Assembly (NCBI GenBank): GCA_037954665.1
Contig: JBBMOL010000134.1
Span: forward strand, 62,001-126,000
Direction of reading: 5' to 3'
DNA length: 64,000 bases
From: Laguncularia racemosa
Lineage: Eukaryota > Streptophyta > Magnoliopsida > Myrtales > Combretaceae
Shown: piece after piece, positions 10,872 to 21,589 of the stretch
Numbering within the stretch: the first letter of the stretch is position 1
Layout: the number at the start of each line of letters is the position of its first letter
Made by a program: the position numbers and the translations under genes
Notes under the pieces: model-generated
Seen by the model: only the letters and a program-made list of their open reading frames with translations
What the model was told of the DNA's origin: nothing
The model's database searches: none

Positions 10872-11287
10872 ACATCGCTGCTAAGAATATGGCTGAACAG
10901 TGCCAAGCCACCACAGCGGAAGTCAAACAAAAGATTGAAGAAGTTAATACCAGGTATAAGGGGGTTGCTGATAAACACAGGCGAAAAAAGTTGTTTGAAG
11001 TAGGCGATCAGGTGATGGTTTATCTTCGGAAAGAACGTTTCCCTGTAGGTATGTATGGGAAACTACAACCAAAGAAATATAGCCCTTATGAAGTAGTGCG
11101 CAAGATCAATGACAACGCGTATATCGTCAAGCTCCCAGACAATATGAACATTTCGTGCACTTTCAATGTAGTAGATTTATCTCTCTTCCATCCAGATGAC
11201 ACACCATTGTATCCTGAAGAGAACTCGGGGTCAAGTTCTTTATTGGCGGGAGAGAATGATGCGGGCATCGTAGCTAACACGGGTTGA
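10872..11287 (+). pseudogene. gypsy pol copy 4, 3' part (integrase C-terminus)
   Basis: Pol resumes after the solo LTR with AAKNMAEQCQATT, followed by VGDQVMVYLRKERFPVG, a GPYEV-like block (SPYEVVRKINDNAY) and a terminal NISCTFNVVDLSLFHPDD. The stop falls inside the LTR that begins at 11257, the same pol-LTR overlap as in copies 1 and 2. Confidence 0.9.
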
Positions 11288-11845
11288 TCGGGCATGTCTC
11301 TTACAAGGCACGGCCGTGTAATGTGTTTGGAAGCTTCTAGAAACATATACGGCCTTATACACGGTCAAAAGGCAAGGTCGTGTGTTATGTCAGGATGATT
11401 CTCAGAAACATACACGGCCTTATACACGGTCAGAAGGCACGACCGTATGTTGTGTTAGAAAAACCCACATAAACATACACGGCCTTATATAAGGCAAGAA
11501 GGCACGGCCATGTGTTGTGTCAGGAGAATCTACAGAAACATACACGGTCTTATACATAGCCGTGTATAAATCAGATGATAGACATGTATATAATATTTAT
11601 TTCCACGTGTATATATATTTCTTTTTTAATTGTCTCCCTAAGGACTATATATAGCTGCTAAGTCATTTTTAGGGTTAGTTTTTAATCTTTTGTCTGAATA
11701 TACACATTTAGATAAGAGTTTTCTCTGCTTCCTCGATTATGTGCAATCGAGATTTTCAATAAATAAACTCAAATTATTCTTTGTTTATTCGTGAGGTCCA
11801 ATCTTAGAATTGGTCTCGTGTTCTTACGCTTTCCACGTTGCGTCA
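11257..11845 (+). repeat. 3' LTR of copy 4
   Basis: This LTR of 589 bp begins TGATGCGGG after a purine run (GGCGGGAGAGAA) and ends GTTGCGTCA. The palindrome array is present but eroded: one perfect CACGGCCGTG at 11309-11318, others changed, mostly by C-to-T or G-to-A. The next bases, TCATTCACC, match the start of a host repeat whose undisturbed copy is near 21630. Confidence 0.88.
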
Positions 11846-13041
11846 TCATTCACCTATTTTTGTAACCTCTGACTCATATCATAAGTTTGGCCAAAAACAA
11901 AACTGTACATGATACAAGATCCCTTCTTGTTAATAAATTTAAATAGATTCAAAAGGGTGCTTTAATTTTTTTAAATGATTTTCCATTTCTTTTTAATATT
12001 TGCTATAATTAAAACTTTAAAAATAATTAAAATATTATTTTAGTAATGTAAAAAAATTGTAGATAAAAAGGATTTTAGCATAATCGGTGGTGGAAGATAG
12101 TAACAGTAGCTATGTTTCAACCCTGGTAGTTAATAGTCATAATTCAAAAAGCAAAACATATACCAATAACTAATACAAAAAGAAAATACATTTTTAGAAA
12201 ACAAAAACCATCTACTGCTATTAGCTATCATTTTTACATCTCATCATCACTTCTAAAAGCGTTTACATATTGATATTGCCCAAAAACACTTGCCTCTAAC
12301 TCACTGATAACAAGTTAACAACGTATTAAAGAAAGTTTTTAAAACAATTTTAGAAAGCAAACGCACCAATGGCTTGTTTTAGGTGGGAATTCCAGGAAAA
12401 GAGTTAGAAGGAACATAGGGTTTGTCATGCAGATGTCTTTTACATGTTTTTCTAGTGGTCTACAAGGTTGCGATCCATGGTCAATATATCTCCTAGATAT
12501 GATTAAAGTTTTGCGAAGTCTCCTTTCAACATCAATTGATGAAATGATATATATTTTGTTTGATTAACTTGGATTTAGTGTAAAATAAATAATGACCTTC
12601 ATTAAACAAATCCAATGGTTTAGAGTGCATGTTTAGGCCAAAATCTCTATCTATGACTGAGTATTTAAGTGTAAATTACAAGTTGATTCCTTTGCATCCT
12701 CTTGATTCAAATAAATGCCCTTAAGCCCTATAACTTTTTAAGAAAGAGGTTGGAGTATTTGAACTGTCTCAAGATTTTATATTTATGCTTTACTCTTAAT
12801 AAATTTAAAAAGAAAAGGAAAAACTTTGTAATTATCCGTGATAATTATCCTACCCTATGGATTAAATATAAATTTTTTATATATTTTTGTGTAGCATGAT
12901 ACAACATTAATAAACACACGTTGTGGGGGAGGCATTGAAAATCTAGTCAGTCAACCCCTTATCCCTATTATATCAAAGAAGAACTAAATAAGAGACTTAC
13001 ATTTAGATATCTTTTTAGTACATTGAAACTATGTCTTATGG
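11846..13041. repeat. host repeat unit 1, left part
   Basis: AT-rich, non-coding. It aligns by eye with 21630-22800: for example the tract about a GTACATGATACA motif (11908 versus 21688), the CCTCTAACTCACT tract (12291 versus 22145) and the segment with CTACAA(G/A)GTTGCGAT (12460 versus 22302). It holds no gene. The last 90 bases before copy 2 are not in unit 2. Confidence 0.75.
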
Positions 13042-13686
13042 TGACGCAGCGCGGAAGCTAAAACGAAACGAATCCGAAATTGGATTGGTTTCACACAACA
13101 AAGACACACGCTTTGATGCAAATTAGGTTGCGCACAACCCGATAATTGGAGAAAACTCTCTCTCAAAGTGTATTCAAATGTATATTAAAACGTAACCCTA
13201 ATCTATCTGACAAAAGAGTATTTATATGGCCCCGTAAAATATCTAAAAAGGGAAAATCTAAGCGTACACGTGGAAATAAATAATAAAATACACGCCTATA
13301 AATTGTCGCATACACGGCCGTGCCTCCAGGCCGTGTCTACTTCTGGACAAGCGATAAGCCTAGTACACGGTCTCATACACGGTCGTGCCTCTAAGCCGTG
13401 TATGATTCTGTGAAAGTTCCGCAAGCCGTGTCCCAAGCCATGCCCGGAACCGTGTCAGCCACTGTGGGATACTCGATCATTATACACGGTCACGATACAC
13501 GGCCGTGTGTGAGGCCGTGTGTACTTCTGTGGAAATCTGTCTGAGGGCACGGTCGCGAAGCACGGTTGTCTCCTAGCCGTGTGAGGAAGCCGTGTATACG
13601 TCTGTGGCTCTGAATTGGATACACGGTCTATAGCACGGCCGTGTGTTTAAGTCGTGTGTCCCCTCGTGTGTCCCCTATCTCCATCA
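13042..13686 (-). repeat. 3' LTR of copy 2
   Basis: This 645-bp LTR shows TG...CA termini on either strand. It contains the CACGGCCGTG-type array at about 13312-13670 and a minus-strand TATAAATA at 13219-13226. The polypurine tract follows at 13687 on the plus-strand map. Confidence 0.95.
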
Positions 13687-16436
13687 TTCTCCCCCACCAA
13701 TGGAGAACTCGACCCCGAGTTCTCATCCGGATATAGAGGAGTATCATCGGCATGAAAAGGTGACAAGTCCGCTACATTGAAAGTGCAAGATATATTCATA
13801 TCTTTCGGGAGTTGTACAACATATGCGTTGTCATTGATCTTGCGTACAACTTCATAGGGACCGTACTTCCTGGGTTGAAGTTTCCCATACTTCCCTACAG
13901 GGAATCGCTCCTTCCGAAAGTAAACCATTACCTGATCGCCAACTGCAAAGAGCTTCTGCCGTCTATGCTTATCTGCATCCCCTTTGTACCGTGTGTTGGA
14001 TTCCTCTATCTTTCGCTTAACTTCTTCAGTAGTGGCTTGGTGTTGCTCCGCCATATGTTTAGCTGCTACATCGCCCACCATGTCCTTGGGTAATTTGAGC
14101 AAGTCTAGCGCATGTTGTGGTGTTTTTGTGTATACCACCGAGAATGGAGACCTTCCAATAGTTCGGTGGACAGAACTGTTGTAAGCGAATTCGGCTTGAG
14201 CCAATGCTTGATCCCACTGTCCCGGTTTCTCACCGCAGATGCTTCTGATGAGGTTTCCGAGGGTTCTGTTAGTCACCTCGGTCTGTCCGTCGGTTTGAGG
14301 ATGAGCGGTGCTGCTGTAATTCAGGGAGGAGTCAAACATAAACCAGAGGGTCTTCCAAAAGTGACTAAGGAATTTGCTATCCCTATCTGATGTGATAGAC
14401 TTTGGGACTCCATGCAGCCGCACCACTTCCTTGAAGAACAACCGTGCAATAGCCCGTGCGTCGGCGGTCTTCCTGCATGGGATGAAATGAGTCATCTTGG
14501 AAAACCTGTCAACTACAACAAACACAGAGTCAGCACCTCGTTGGGTATGAGGCAAACCCAGTATGAAGTCCATCGACAAATCCTCCCAAATGTTTGAAGG
14601 CACGGGGAGAGGAGTGTATAAACCAGTGTTTTGGGATTGCCCCTTAGACACTTGACAAATGTAGCACCTTTCCACAATCCGGTACACATCCCTCCTCAAC
14701 CGAGGCCAAAAGTATCTGGCGGTAACTGCAGCTAATGTCTTATCTCTACCCATATGTCCCGCCAATCCTCCACCATGCAAGTCCCTGATAAGCTTTTCCC
14801 GCAAAGAAGATTCAGCAATGCACAACTGGTTCCCTTTCATCAAATATCCTTCATGTATATGGTAATCGTCACACGGTTCTCTATTGGTACACTTAATCCA
14901 AGTGTCCTTAAAGTCGCCATCGTTCTTGTACAGTTCCTTTAGCTTTTCAAAGCCGACAATGTCTGTACTCAAAGTAAGCAGGACATTCGCTCTTCTACTC
15001 AGGGCGTCCGCGACTTTGTTTTGTACACCTGACTTGTGCATCAACCTGAAAGGAAACCTCTGCAAAAACTCAATCCACCTGGCGTGCATATCCTTACTAA
15101 TTCGGGTCTGACTACTCAAATGTTTAAGAGCCGCACAATCCGAATACAAAACAAACTCTTTCCCAACCAGGTAGTGTTCCCACACTTTAAGGGCCCTTAC
15201 CACGGCGTAGAACTCCTTATCATAGGTAGACCAAGTCCTCCTTGCTTCGCACAGCTTCTCACTGTAAAAGGCTATCGGTCTCTTCTCCTGTGATAGTACA
15301 GCACCTACTCCGACCCCACTAGCATCGCAATCCACTTCGAACAATTTTTCAAAGTCTGGTAGAGCTAGTACAGGCGCGCTACACAATCTCTGCTTCAGGT
15401 TCATGAAGCTCAAGTTAGATTCTTCGCCCCATTGAAACTTTCCCTTCTTTAGGCATTCGGTCAAGGGTACAGCAACAGTACTAAAATGCCTAATGAACCT
15501 TCTGTAGAAACTGGCTAAGCCGAGGAAGCTTCTCAATTCCGTTACGGTTCTTGGAACAGGCCATTCCCTAATTGCTTTTACCTTCTCGTCATCTACCATC
15601 ACTCCCTCACTACTAACAACAAACCCCAGGAACAACAGTCGTCTTGACATAAAGGTGCACTTTTTAAGATTGGCGAACAACTTATTCGCCTTTAATGTAG
15701 ATAACACACACCTTAGATGTTCTAAGTGTTCTTCTTCGGATTTACTGTATATCAGGATATCGTCAAAGTACACTACAAGAAAGCGACCATTGAAAGGTTT
15801 CAATACCTGGTTCATTACTCTCATGAAGGTGCTCGGTGCGTTACTCAGCCCAAATGGCATCACTAGCCACTCATATAGCCCCTCCTTGGTCTTAAATGCC
15901 GTTTTCCACTCGTCTCTAGAACGGATTCGAATCTGGTGATATCCACTCCGCAAATCTATCTTGGAGAAAATAGTAGCGCCACTCAAACGGTCCAACATAT
16001 CCTCAATGCGGGGTATAGGGAATTTATACCCTATGGTAATCTTGTTGATAGCTCGGCTATCAACACACATCCTCCAACTCCCATCTTTCTTGGGAGTTAA
16101 CAATGCCGGAACCGCACATGGGCTTAGGCTATCCCGGATGAAACCTTTGTCTAAAAGCTCTTGGACCTTCTCCTGGAGAGTCCCGGCTTCCTTGGGACTC
16201 ATTCTGTAATGCGGGAGGTTTGGGAGACTAGCCCCGGGCACCAGGTCAATCTGGTGTTGAATATCCCTCAGAGGAGGTAGTCCCTCGGGTAGGTCGTCTG
16301 GGATCACTTCCTTGAACTCTTCAAGAAGATCCTTCACCGCCCCTGGCACTTCTCTATCAAGTTCCTCCCCTCCTTTAGTCACTCCTTTCACAATGAGGGC
16401 GTGTACTACTCGCGATTCCCTCAAGTCGTCCATCAC
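13647..16436 (-). CDS. gypsy pol: RT, RNase H, integrase (copy 2)
   Basis: This uninterrupted frame of 929 codons has all pol enzymes. YFDD is at residues 223-226, RNase H starts near VDCDASG, the integrase zinc finger follows, and the DD35E triad is about D623, D684 and E720. The C-terminus ends GENDGDRGHTRGHTT. It is very close to copy 1 pol over its length. The Met is the first after an in-frame TAA (near 16449) that interrupts the link to protease. The final 40 bases lie in the LTR. The enzymes look intact, so if translated they could act on related copies. Confidence 0.93.
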   Translation of the reverse strand: MMDDLRESRVVHALIVKGVTKGGEELDREVPGAVKDLLEEFKEVIPDDLPEGLPPLRDIQHQIDLVPGASLPNLPHYRMSPKEAGTLQEKVQELLDKGFIRDSLSPCAVPALLTPKKDGSWRMCVDSRAINKITIGYKFPIPRIEDMLDRLSGATIFSKIDLRSGYHQIRIRSRDEWKTAFKTKEGLYEWLVMPFGLSNAPSTFMRVMNQVLKPFNGRFLVVYFDDILIYSKSEEEHLEHLRCVLSTLKANKLFANLKKCTFMSRRLLFLGFVVSSEGVMVDDEKVKAIREWPVPRTVTELRSFLGLASFYRRFIRHFSTVAVPLTECLKKGKFQWGEESNLSFMNLKQRLCSAPVLALPDFEKLFEVDCDASGVGVGAVLSQEKRPIAFYSEKLCEARRTWSTYDKEFYAVVRALKVWEHYLVGKEFVLYSDCAALKHLSSQTRISKDMHARWIEFLQRFPFRLMHKSGVQNKVADALSRRANVLLTLSTDIVGFEKLKELYKNDGDFKDTWIKCTNREPCDDYHIHEGYLMKGNQLCIAESSLREKLIRDLHGGGLAGHMGRDKTLAAVTARYFWPRLRRDVYRIVERCYICQVSKGQSQNTGLYTPLPVPSNIWEDLSMDFILGLPHTQRGADSVFVVVDRFSKMTHFIPCRKTADARAIARLFFKEVVRLHGVPKSITSDRDSKFLSHFWKTLWFMFDSSLNYSSTAHPQTDGQTEVTNRTLGNLIRSICGEKPGQWDQALAQAEFAYNSSVHRTIGRSPFSVVYTKTPQHALDLLKLPKDMVGDVAAKHMAEQHQATTEEVKRKIEESNTRYKGDADKHRRQKLFAVGDQVMVYFRKERFPVGKYGKLQPRKYGPYEVVRKINDNAYVVQLPKDMNISCTFNVADLSPFHADDTPLYPDENSGSSSPLVGENDGDRGHTRGHTT

Positions 16437-16448
16437 TTCCTTCTCGGA

Positions 16449-17539
16449 TTAAGTGACGGTTAAGAATGAGCGACTCTCAACCTTCTTCCCTTTAGCACGT
16501 CCTTCCCTCTTCAATGGTAATAAGGTGTACTTCACACCCTCCTTCTCCAACCGGTAGACATTTTCTTTGCCCGCATGTTGCGCGTCCACGTCAAACTGCC
16601 ATGGCCTCCCAAACAAGATGTGGCAAGCATCCATGTCTACAATGTCGCAGAAGACTTCATCCCGGTACTTCCCTATTGAGAAAGGTCCCTGCATCTCTCC
16701 TTAACTTCAATTTTCTCGGCGGCCTTGATCCAACCAATAGTATAAGGATTCGGGTGCTTCTCAATGGGTAGCTGCAGTTGTGTTACAACCTCCCTTCCTA
16801 TGATGTTCTCGCAACTGCCGCTGTCTACAATCAACTCAAATAGCTTCCCCATGATCGTACACCGTGTGCGAAACAATTGGTGCCTCTGCGTGAACTCTTC
16901 CTGTTTTGGAGTGAGCATCAAACGCCGAATTACATATGATGGTTCCGCTGCTTCTTCTTCTTCCTCATAGTACTCTCTCTCTCCATCGGGCTCACAGCAA
17001 ATTTCCTCATCATCTTCCCTATCAAGGATGTTGACGCTCTTCCTCGCTGGGCATTCGTTTGATCGATGACCCGGTTGGTTGCATTGGAAACACTTGCCCA
17101 ATATGGGTTTGGCATAGGGATTATTCTGTCTTTGAACTCCTTTCGGCTCCATCGGCTTCTTCCCCTCACTTTTCTCCTCCCTCCTAGACATGTCCTCCGT
17201 TGGTTTATATGGTGTAACTCGACTTTTCTCAAGTATCGGTCGGCTACCACCACCTGTAGCTTCGCCTGCATACCCTTTCCGTCCTCCCCCGTATCTACTC
17301 CCTTGCTCCTGCAACACAAGCTCGGCTCGGAGAGCCAAGTTCTTTGCTTCAACGAGGGTTCTCACCATCGTCACCCCAATCTTATCTTTGATTTGTAATT
17401 TTAGTCCTTCCACATACCTCGCAACTTGCTGACCCTCGCTCTCCCTCAAATCATTCCGTTCTGCCAGCCTCATGAACTCCGTCGTATACTCATGCACGGA
17501 ACGTTGTCCTTGGCGGCACCGCTGATATTGTTGGAACAA
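16449..17539 (-). pseudogene. gypsy gag C-terminal half and protease (copy 2)
   Basis: The frame 17539-16673 carries the second half of the gag domain (QGQRSVHEYTTEFMRLAERN), an intact CCHC knuckle (CFQCNQPGHRSNECP), an acidic stretch (EEEEEAAEPS) and the protease active site DSGSCENIIG. Near 16690 one base is missing relative to copy 1, which shifts the protease C-terminus (KYRDEVFCDIVDMDACHILFGRPWQFD) into another frame (16694-16449). That frame ends in TAA where copy 1 has a Gln codon. Active copies would translate gag, protease and pol as one frame. Confidence 0.9.
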
Positions 17540-17542
17540 TAT

Positions 17543-18268
17543 CTATTCGTAATCCGGCGGGAGGAAGTCATGTTGCAGCAGCTGCTTCATGCGATACCAT
17601 GACCTTACCGGATGCCTTCCTTCCCGCTGCCTCCTACTTTGCAATCTCTCCCACCATGCCGAAGCACCACTCTTCAACCTACACGCCACCAGCCTTACCC
17701 GACGATCCTCGGGAATTTCCATGTAGTTGAAGAACCGGTCCACTTCCGCCAACCAATCTAGGACGCCTTCGATGTTGAGACTGCCATCGAACCAAGGAAT
17801 ATCAACCTTCAACCGGTAGTCTCCGCCATCCCCGTGATCATAACCCCCACGGTTCCTCCTGTGATCAACTTCTCTAGGATAGTGTCCATGAGGAGCCATC
17901 CGATGACCACCGCCTCTTCCACCACGTCCTCGCCGTGGTCTACTTTCGTACGTATCATCACTCTCTTCGCTGGACTCTTCACTCTCCACACGTCCCCACC
18001 TGTTCTCAACGACAGGTCGGATCACGCGTCCCCCGAATTCCTCCACCACACGTGGTGGATTTCTGCCAGCGCCTCCAACCCGATTAGGGTCAACCATCAG
18101 AGCATCGAAACGCTCGATCAGTTCATCAAGGCGCCGTTCCATACGCCCGACCTTCTGATGCATTGCGTCGAACTCTGCCCTAGGAACCCATTGATGGTTC
18201 CCTTGAAACCTTGCATCTTGAACACCGTCAAGAACACGACCGCCATCAACACCGTCGTTAGCCGACAT
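17543..18268 (-). CDS. gypsy gag N-terminal half (copy 2)
   Basis: I take the Met at 18268 (MSANDGVDGG) as the start because it is the first Met downstream of LTR and primer site; an upstream in-frame Met at 18367 is inside the LTR. The product has a helical segment (MHQKVGRMERRLDELIERFDAL), an Arg/Gly-rich basic linker (RRGRGGRGGGHR) and the first half of the retrotransposon gag domain (WFDGSLNIEGVLDWLAEVDRF). It stops at TAG after LPPDYE, in the middle of the gag domain. Copy 1 has a TAG at the same codon. Confidence 0.85.
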   Translation of the reverse strand: MSANDGVDGGRVLDGVQDARFQGNHQWVPRAEFDAMHQKVGRMERRLDELIERFDALMVDPNRVGGAGRNPPRVVEEFGGRVIRPVVENRWGRVESEESSEESDDTYESRPRRGRGGRGGGHRMAPHGHYPREVDHRRNRGGYDHGDGGDYRLKVDIPWFDGSLNIEGVLDWLAEVDRFFNYMEIPEDRRVRLVACRLKSGASAWWERLQSRRQREGRHPVRSWYRMKQLLQHDFLPPDYE

Positions 18269-18286
18269 CTCGCAGGAAATAACCTT

Positions 18287-18298
18287 GCTCTGATACCA
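18287..18298 (-). other. primer binding site, initiator tRNA-Met type (copy 2)
   Basis: On the minus strand this reads TGGTATCAGAGC, three bases inside the 5' LTR end. That is the classical plant complement of the 3' end of initiator tRNA-Met. Confidence 0.88.
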
Positions 18299-18301
18299 AA
18301 C

Positions 18302-18945
18302 TGACGCAGCGCGGAAGCTAAAACGAAACGAATCCGAAATTGGATTGGTTTCACACAACAAAGACACACGCTTTGATGCAAATTAGGTTGTGCACAACCC
18401 GATAATTGGAGAAAACTCTCTCTCAAAGTGTATTCAAATGTATATTAAAACGTAACCCTAATCTATCTGACAAAAGAATATTTATATGGCCCCATAAAAT
18501 ATCTAAAAGGGAAAAATCTAAGCGTACACGTGGAAATAAATAATAAAATACACGCCTATAAATTGTCGCATACACGGCCGTGCCTCCAGGCCGTGTCTAC
18601 TTCTGAACAAGCGATAAGCCTAGTACACGGTCTCATACACGGCCGTGTCTCTAAGCCGTGTATGATTCTGTGAAAGTTCCGCAAGCCGTGTCCCAAGCCG
18701 TGCCCGGAACCGTGTCAGCCTCTGTGGGATACTCGATCGTTATACACGGTCACGATACACGGCCGTGTGTGAGGCCGTGTGTACTTCTGTGGAAATCTGT
18801 CTGAGGGCACGGTCGCGAAGCACGGTTGTCTCCTAGCCGTGTGAGGAAGCCGTGTATACGTCTGTGGCTCTGAATTGGATACACGGTCTATAGCACGGCC
18901 GTGTGTTCAGGCCGTGTGTCCCTCGTGTGTCCCCTATCTCCATCA
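18302..18945 (-). repeat. 5' LTR of copy 2
   Basis: This 644-bp LTR nearly matches the 13042-13686 LTR. It carries the palindrome array at about 18571-18930 and a minus-strand TATAAATA at 18479-18486, which would drive the element's own transcript leftwards. Confidence 0.95.
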
Positions 18946-21040
18946 TTGGTAAGCGGACGCCACCTTTCTTGTCGACGATCATTGTGAGATATCTTGAGTG
19001 CTAAAAAAAAAAAAAACTTTGTTTGAATTAATGGGTATAAGTATAAATTATATGGGTCGTAGCCAAGATTATTAAAATCGTGATTTTACGTAGAATCGCT
19101 AAGGAATCTGTAAAGTCAAAACGTAAAAACATAAGTTTCTACAATCTATGTAAAATAACTTCCAAATATTATAAATTTACTTACAATAATCATTAAAAAA
19201 TATAATGGATAATATAAATAAGAAAATTCACATTTATTTTGGTCATAAATTGTAAATTTGCAATAAAAGTCATAATATAAATAATCAAGCATAAGTTGTA
19301 TAATATAGATATTTTATTTCTAAAATGATAAATCTTGTATAAAGAAGTTTCACCTAGTTATATATATAAAAGCTAAAAAATAATAGATAAAATTTAAAAA
19401 TCAATCGTGACTATAAGAAATTACTAATAAATAAAAGTTGATAATAAAGATATACTATTAGAAAAGAATAATATAAAAAATGATAAATAACTACTAACCA
19501 AAAGTAAATAATAAAAAAGGTATTGTAACAAGAAAAGCCTTCAAAATTATATATTACTAGATAAATTTTTGCACTATTCGTGATTATTAATTCAAAATAT
19601 ATTTACATAATAATATATATTTAAAAGTATTATAACTATGAGATATTAAAAAGATAGAAATATAAATACATTTATACATTTCCTATAAAATTAAAAATCT
19701 AAAAAATTCTTAGAAAGTTAAAGTTATCTACTCTTTATTTTATTTACTATAACAAAAATATTGATTAAAATAAGAAAAGTTGTAGCAATCAAACATGAGT
19801 ATTTAACACGAACATAATCACAAATAGGAACAAGAAGACCGACAATCAATGAACACAAACACGAAGACTTCAACGCAACACACCGACAAGTGAAGAGTGA
19901 TGACCGACGAATATGTTGGGGTGTGGCTCATACTCCCCTACGATAGAAAAGCACGTGGGTCCTGTTCACTTGTAATTGCATGATAAAAATGAGAGAGTGA
20001 TGTGCTAATTATAATAAAATCCTCTGTTGGACGTAACCCTAGTTAAATGGTGAACTAGGACAAAATCTTGTGCATTTATTTTTTCTTCCTCTTTTTAACT
20101 TTATTATTATTTGTGAGCGTTGGCCCTAACATCAACTTCCTCTTGTGTGCTAGCCCTAACAGAACATACAATAACAGCAGCAACAACTCCTAAAGGTTGA
20201 CATTTACCTCACATAAGATCGACACTCAAGATTCAAGATTAGAAAAAAAAAATACTATTTGAAGTTTCTACTAAACAAAAGGAATCGATGAAAAAAAGTA
20301 AGAACAGAAAGTTAGAAATAGTACACATACATACCATAACACCTGACATAGTCGAAGAATGAAAGCTATAGCCTACAAATTTACTTGAATTTTGGGCTAA
20401 GCTAGGCTTCTTTGAGTTGCACATCTTCAACTAGGCCAAGCCACTTCCTCTTCACTCCTTCTGCTGATGGAAAATAAGACCTTGTAGTAGAAACGTAAAA
20501 ACGCTAATGGACTCGTGATTTTACCGATTCCACATGTGGAATCACAATTTTATTATGATTTTACCTTAAAAATGTTTTTACATACGAGTTGACTAAGAAT
20601 GTGCTCACTAACTCGTAAAATCGTAAAAACATACGAGTTAACTCGTGATTTTGACAATTATGGCCGTAGCTTTATACTATGTTAACATCCATGCTGGATG
20701 GAGCTAAAGACCTAGAAGAGCTTGACTATTTCTTCTATATCGACCTATATTTAGCTAGAAGCGGAACTTCATGCATTCTTTTTTATTTTTTATTTTGTTA
20801 TCAATATGGAATCGTTCATCTAAATTGAAGATGAATTTTCTTAATGAATTTGATTTTCTTTTTCAACACGAAATTTTCTTACTAAACGTTTGGAAAAAGG
20901 TCTTAAGAATTTACATGAATCATTGATTCCATTAAATCTTTTTAAAAAAAAAAAAAAAAAACTTCTTCTGTGTTTGTTGATTCATGGATAAAGGAGATCT
21001 CTATAAACGAGATGAGCTGGTACTTCGCTTTTCTTTTTAT
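18946..21040. repeat. host repeat unit 1, right part (split by MULE)
   Basis: Bases 19019-19063 (GAATTAATGGGTATAAG...) match unit 2 at 22791-22831, and 20671-21040 (GTTAACATCCATGCTGGATGG, then the GATAAAGGAGATCT tract) match 23206-23480. Between them lies the MULE-like insert. 18946-19010 has no counterpart in unit 2. No gene is seen. Confidence 0.7.
19064..20661. mobile_element. MULE-like non-autonomous DNA transposon
   Basis: This 1598-bp insert is flanked by GGTCGTAGC (19055-19063) and GGCCGTAGC (20662-20670), a 9-bp duplication with one mismatch. Unit 2 has only one copy of the site, GGCCATAGC at 22823-22831, with no insert. Nine bases is the Mutator-superfamily target size. Ends are loosely inverted: AAGATTATTAAAATCGTGA on the left against ATAATTGTCAAAATCACGA from the right. 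Repeated CGTAAAA(A/T)C and ACGAGTTAACTCG-type motifs lie under both ends. An 18-bp perfect palindrome is at 20526-20543. No transposase frame is visible. Confidence 0.72.
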
Positions 21041-21260
21041 AGTTTACAACCCGTTCAACATTAAGAGCGATCACATGTTGATATTGCTCAATAACATTTG
21101 GCCTCTAACTCACTAATAACAATATATTGAAGAAAGTTTAAAAACCATATTTGGAAAGCTAACACATCGGGTTTGTTTTAGGTAGGATTTCTACGAAAAA
21201 ACTTAGATGCAATATAAGGATTATTAAGTAGCTGTCTTTTACATGCTTTTAAACTATTAA
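21041..21260. repeat. partial third copy of host repeat unit
   Basis: The stretch from GCGATCACATGTTGATATTG to CTTTTACATGCTTTT matches 12260-12445 and 22105-22300. It breaks off at both ends. The following 21261-21590 is AT-rich with nothing recognisable. Confidence 0.65.
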
Positions 21261-21589
21261 TATGTTTAGAATAAACATTTTAAACTTTCAAAATATAATT
21301 TTACAAGATATGCAAATAGGCCTTAATCATCACTAATCCTCGTAACCTTTGGGTTTTTAGTAACGAGTTAGAGTTATTTGCATATATTTAAAAGTAAAAA
21401 ATAAAATAAAATTAACTTTAGAAATTTAGAAAATTTGTCCATATTTAACCAATAGTTTAGAGGAATATATTTGCAATTATCTGTTAAACTTGACCAGAAT
21501 AAGAACCTAATGTTAAATTATGAATAGATTACCATATTAAATCTACATCAAGCTCAGTAGATTTAAGATCAATGAATTTGATAGGAAAT

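Larger units (their letters stand above)
13042..18945 (-). mobile_element. Ty3/gypsy element copy 2, both LTRs present
   Basis: This 5.9 kb element on the minus strand is complete from LTR to LTR. The 5' LTR is 18302-18945, followed by PBS, gag, protease, RT, RNase H, integrase, a polypurine tract at 13687-13697 and the 3' LTR at 13042-13686. The LTRs differ at about 13 substitutions and one single-base indel by eye, nearly all transitions, so insertion is relatively recent. The coding region is broken at three points: TAG at 17543-17545 in gag, a one-base loss near 16690 and a TAA near 16449. Flanks (TATGG left, TTGGT right) do not form a clean 5-bp duplication, so decay or exchange between copies is possible. 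Confidence 0.95.

Noticed and set aside
18269..18367. Gag start at the Met at 18367
   Set aside because: That Met lies inside the 5' LTR and the frame crosses the primer site; the Met at 18268 is the sensible start.
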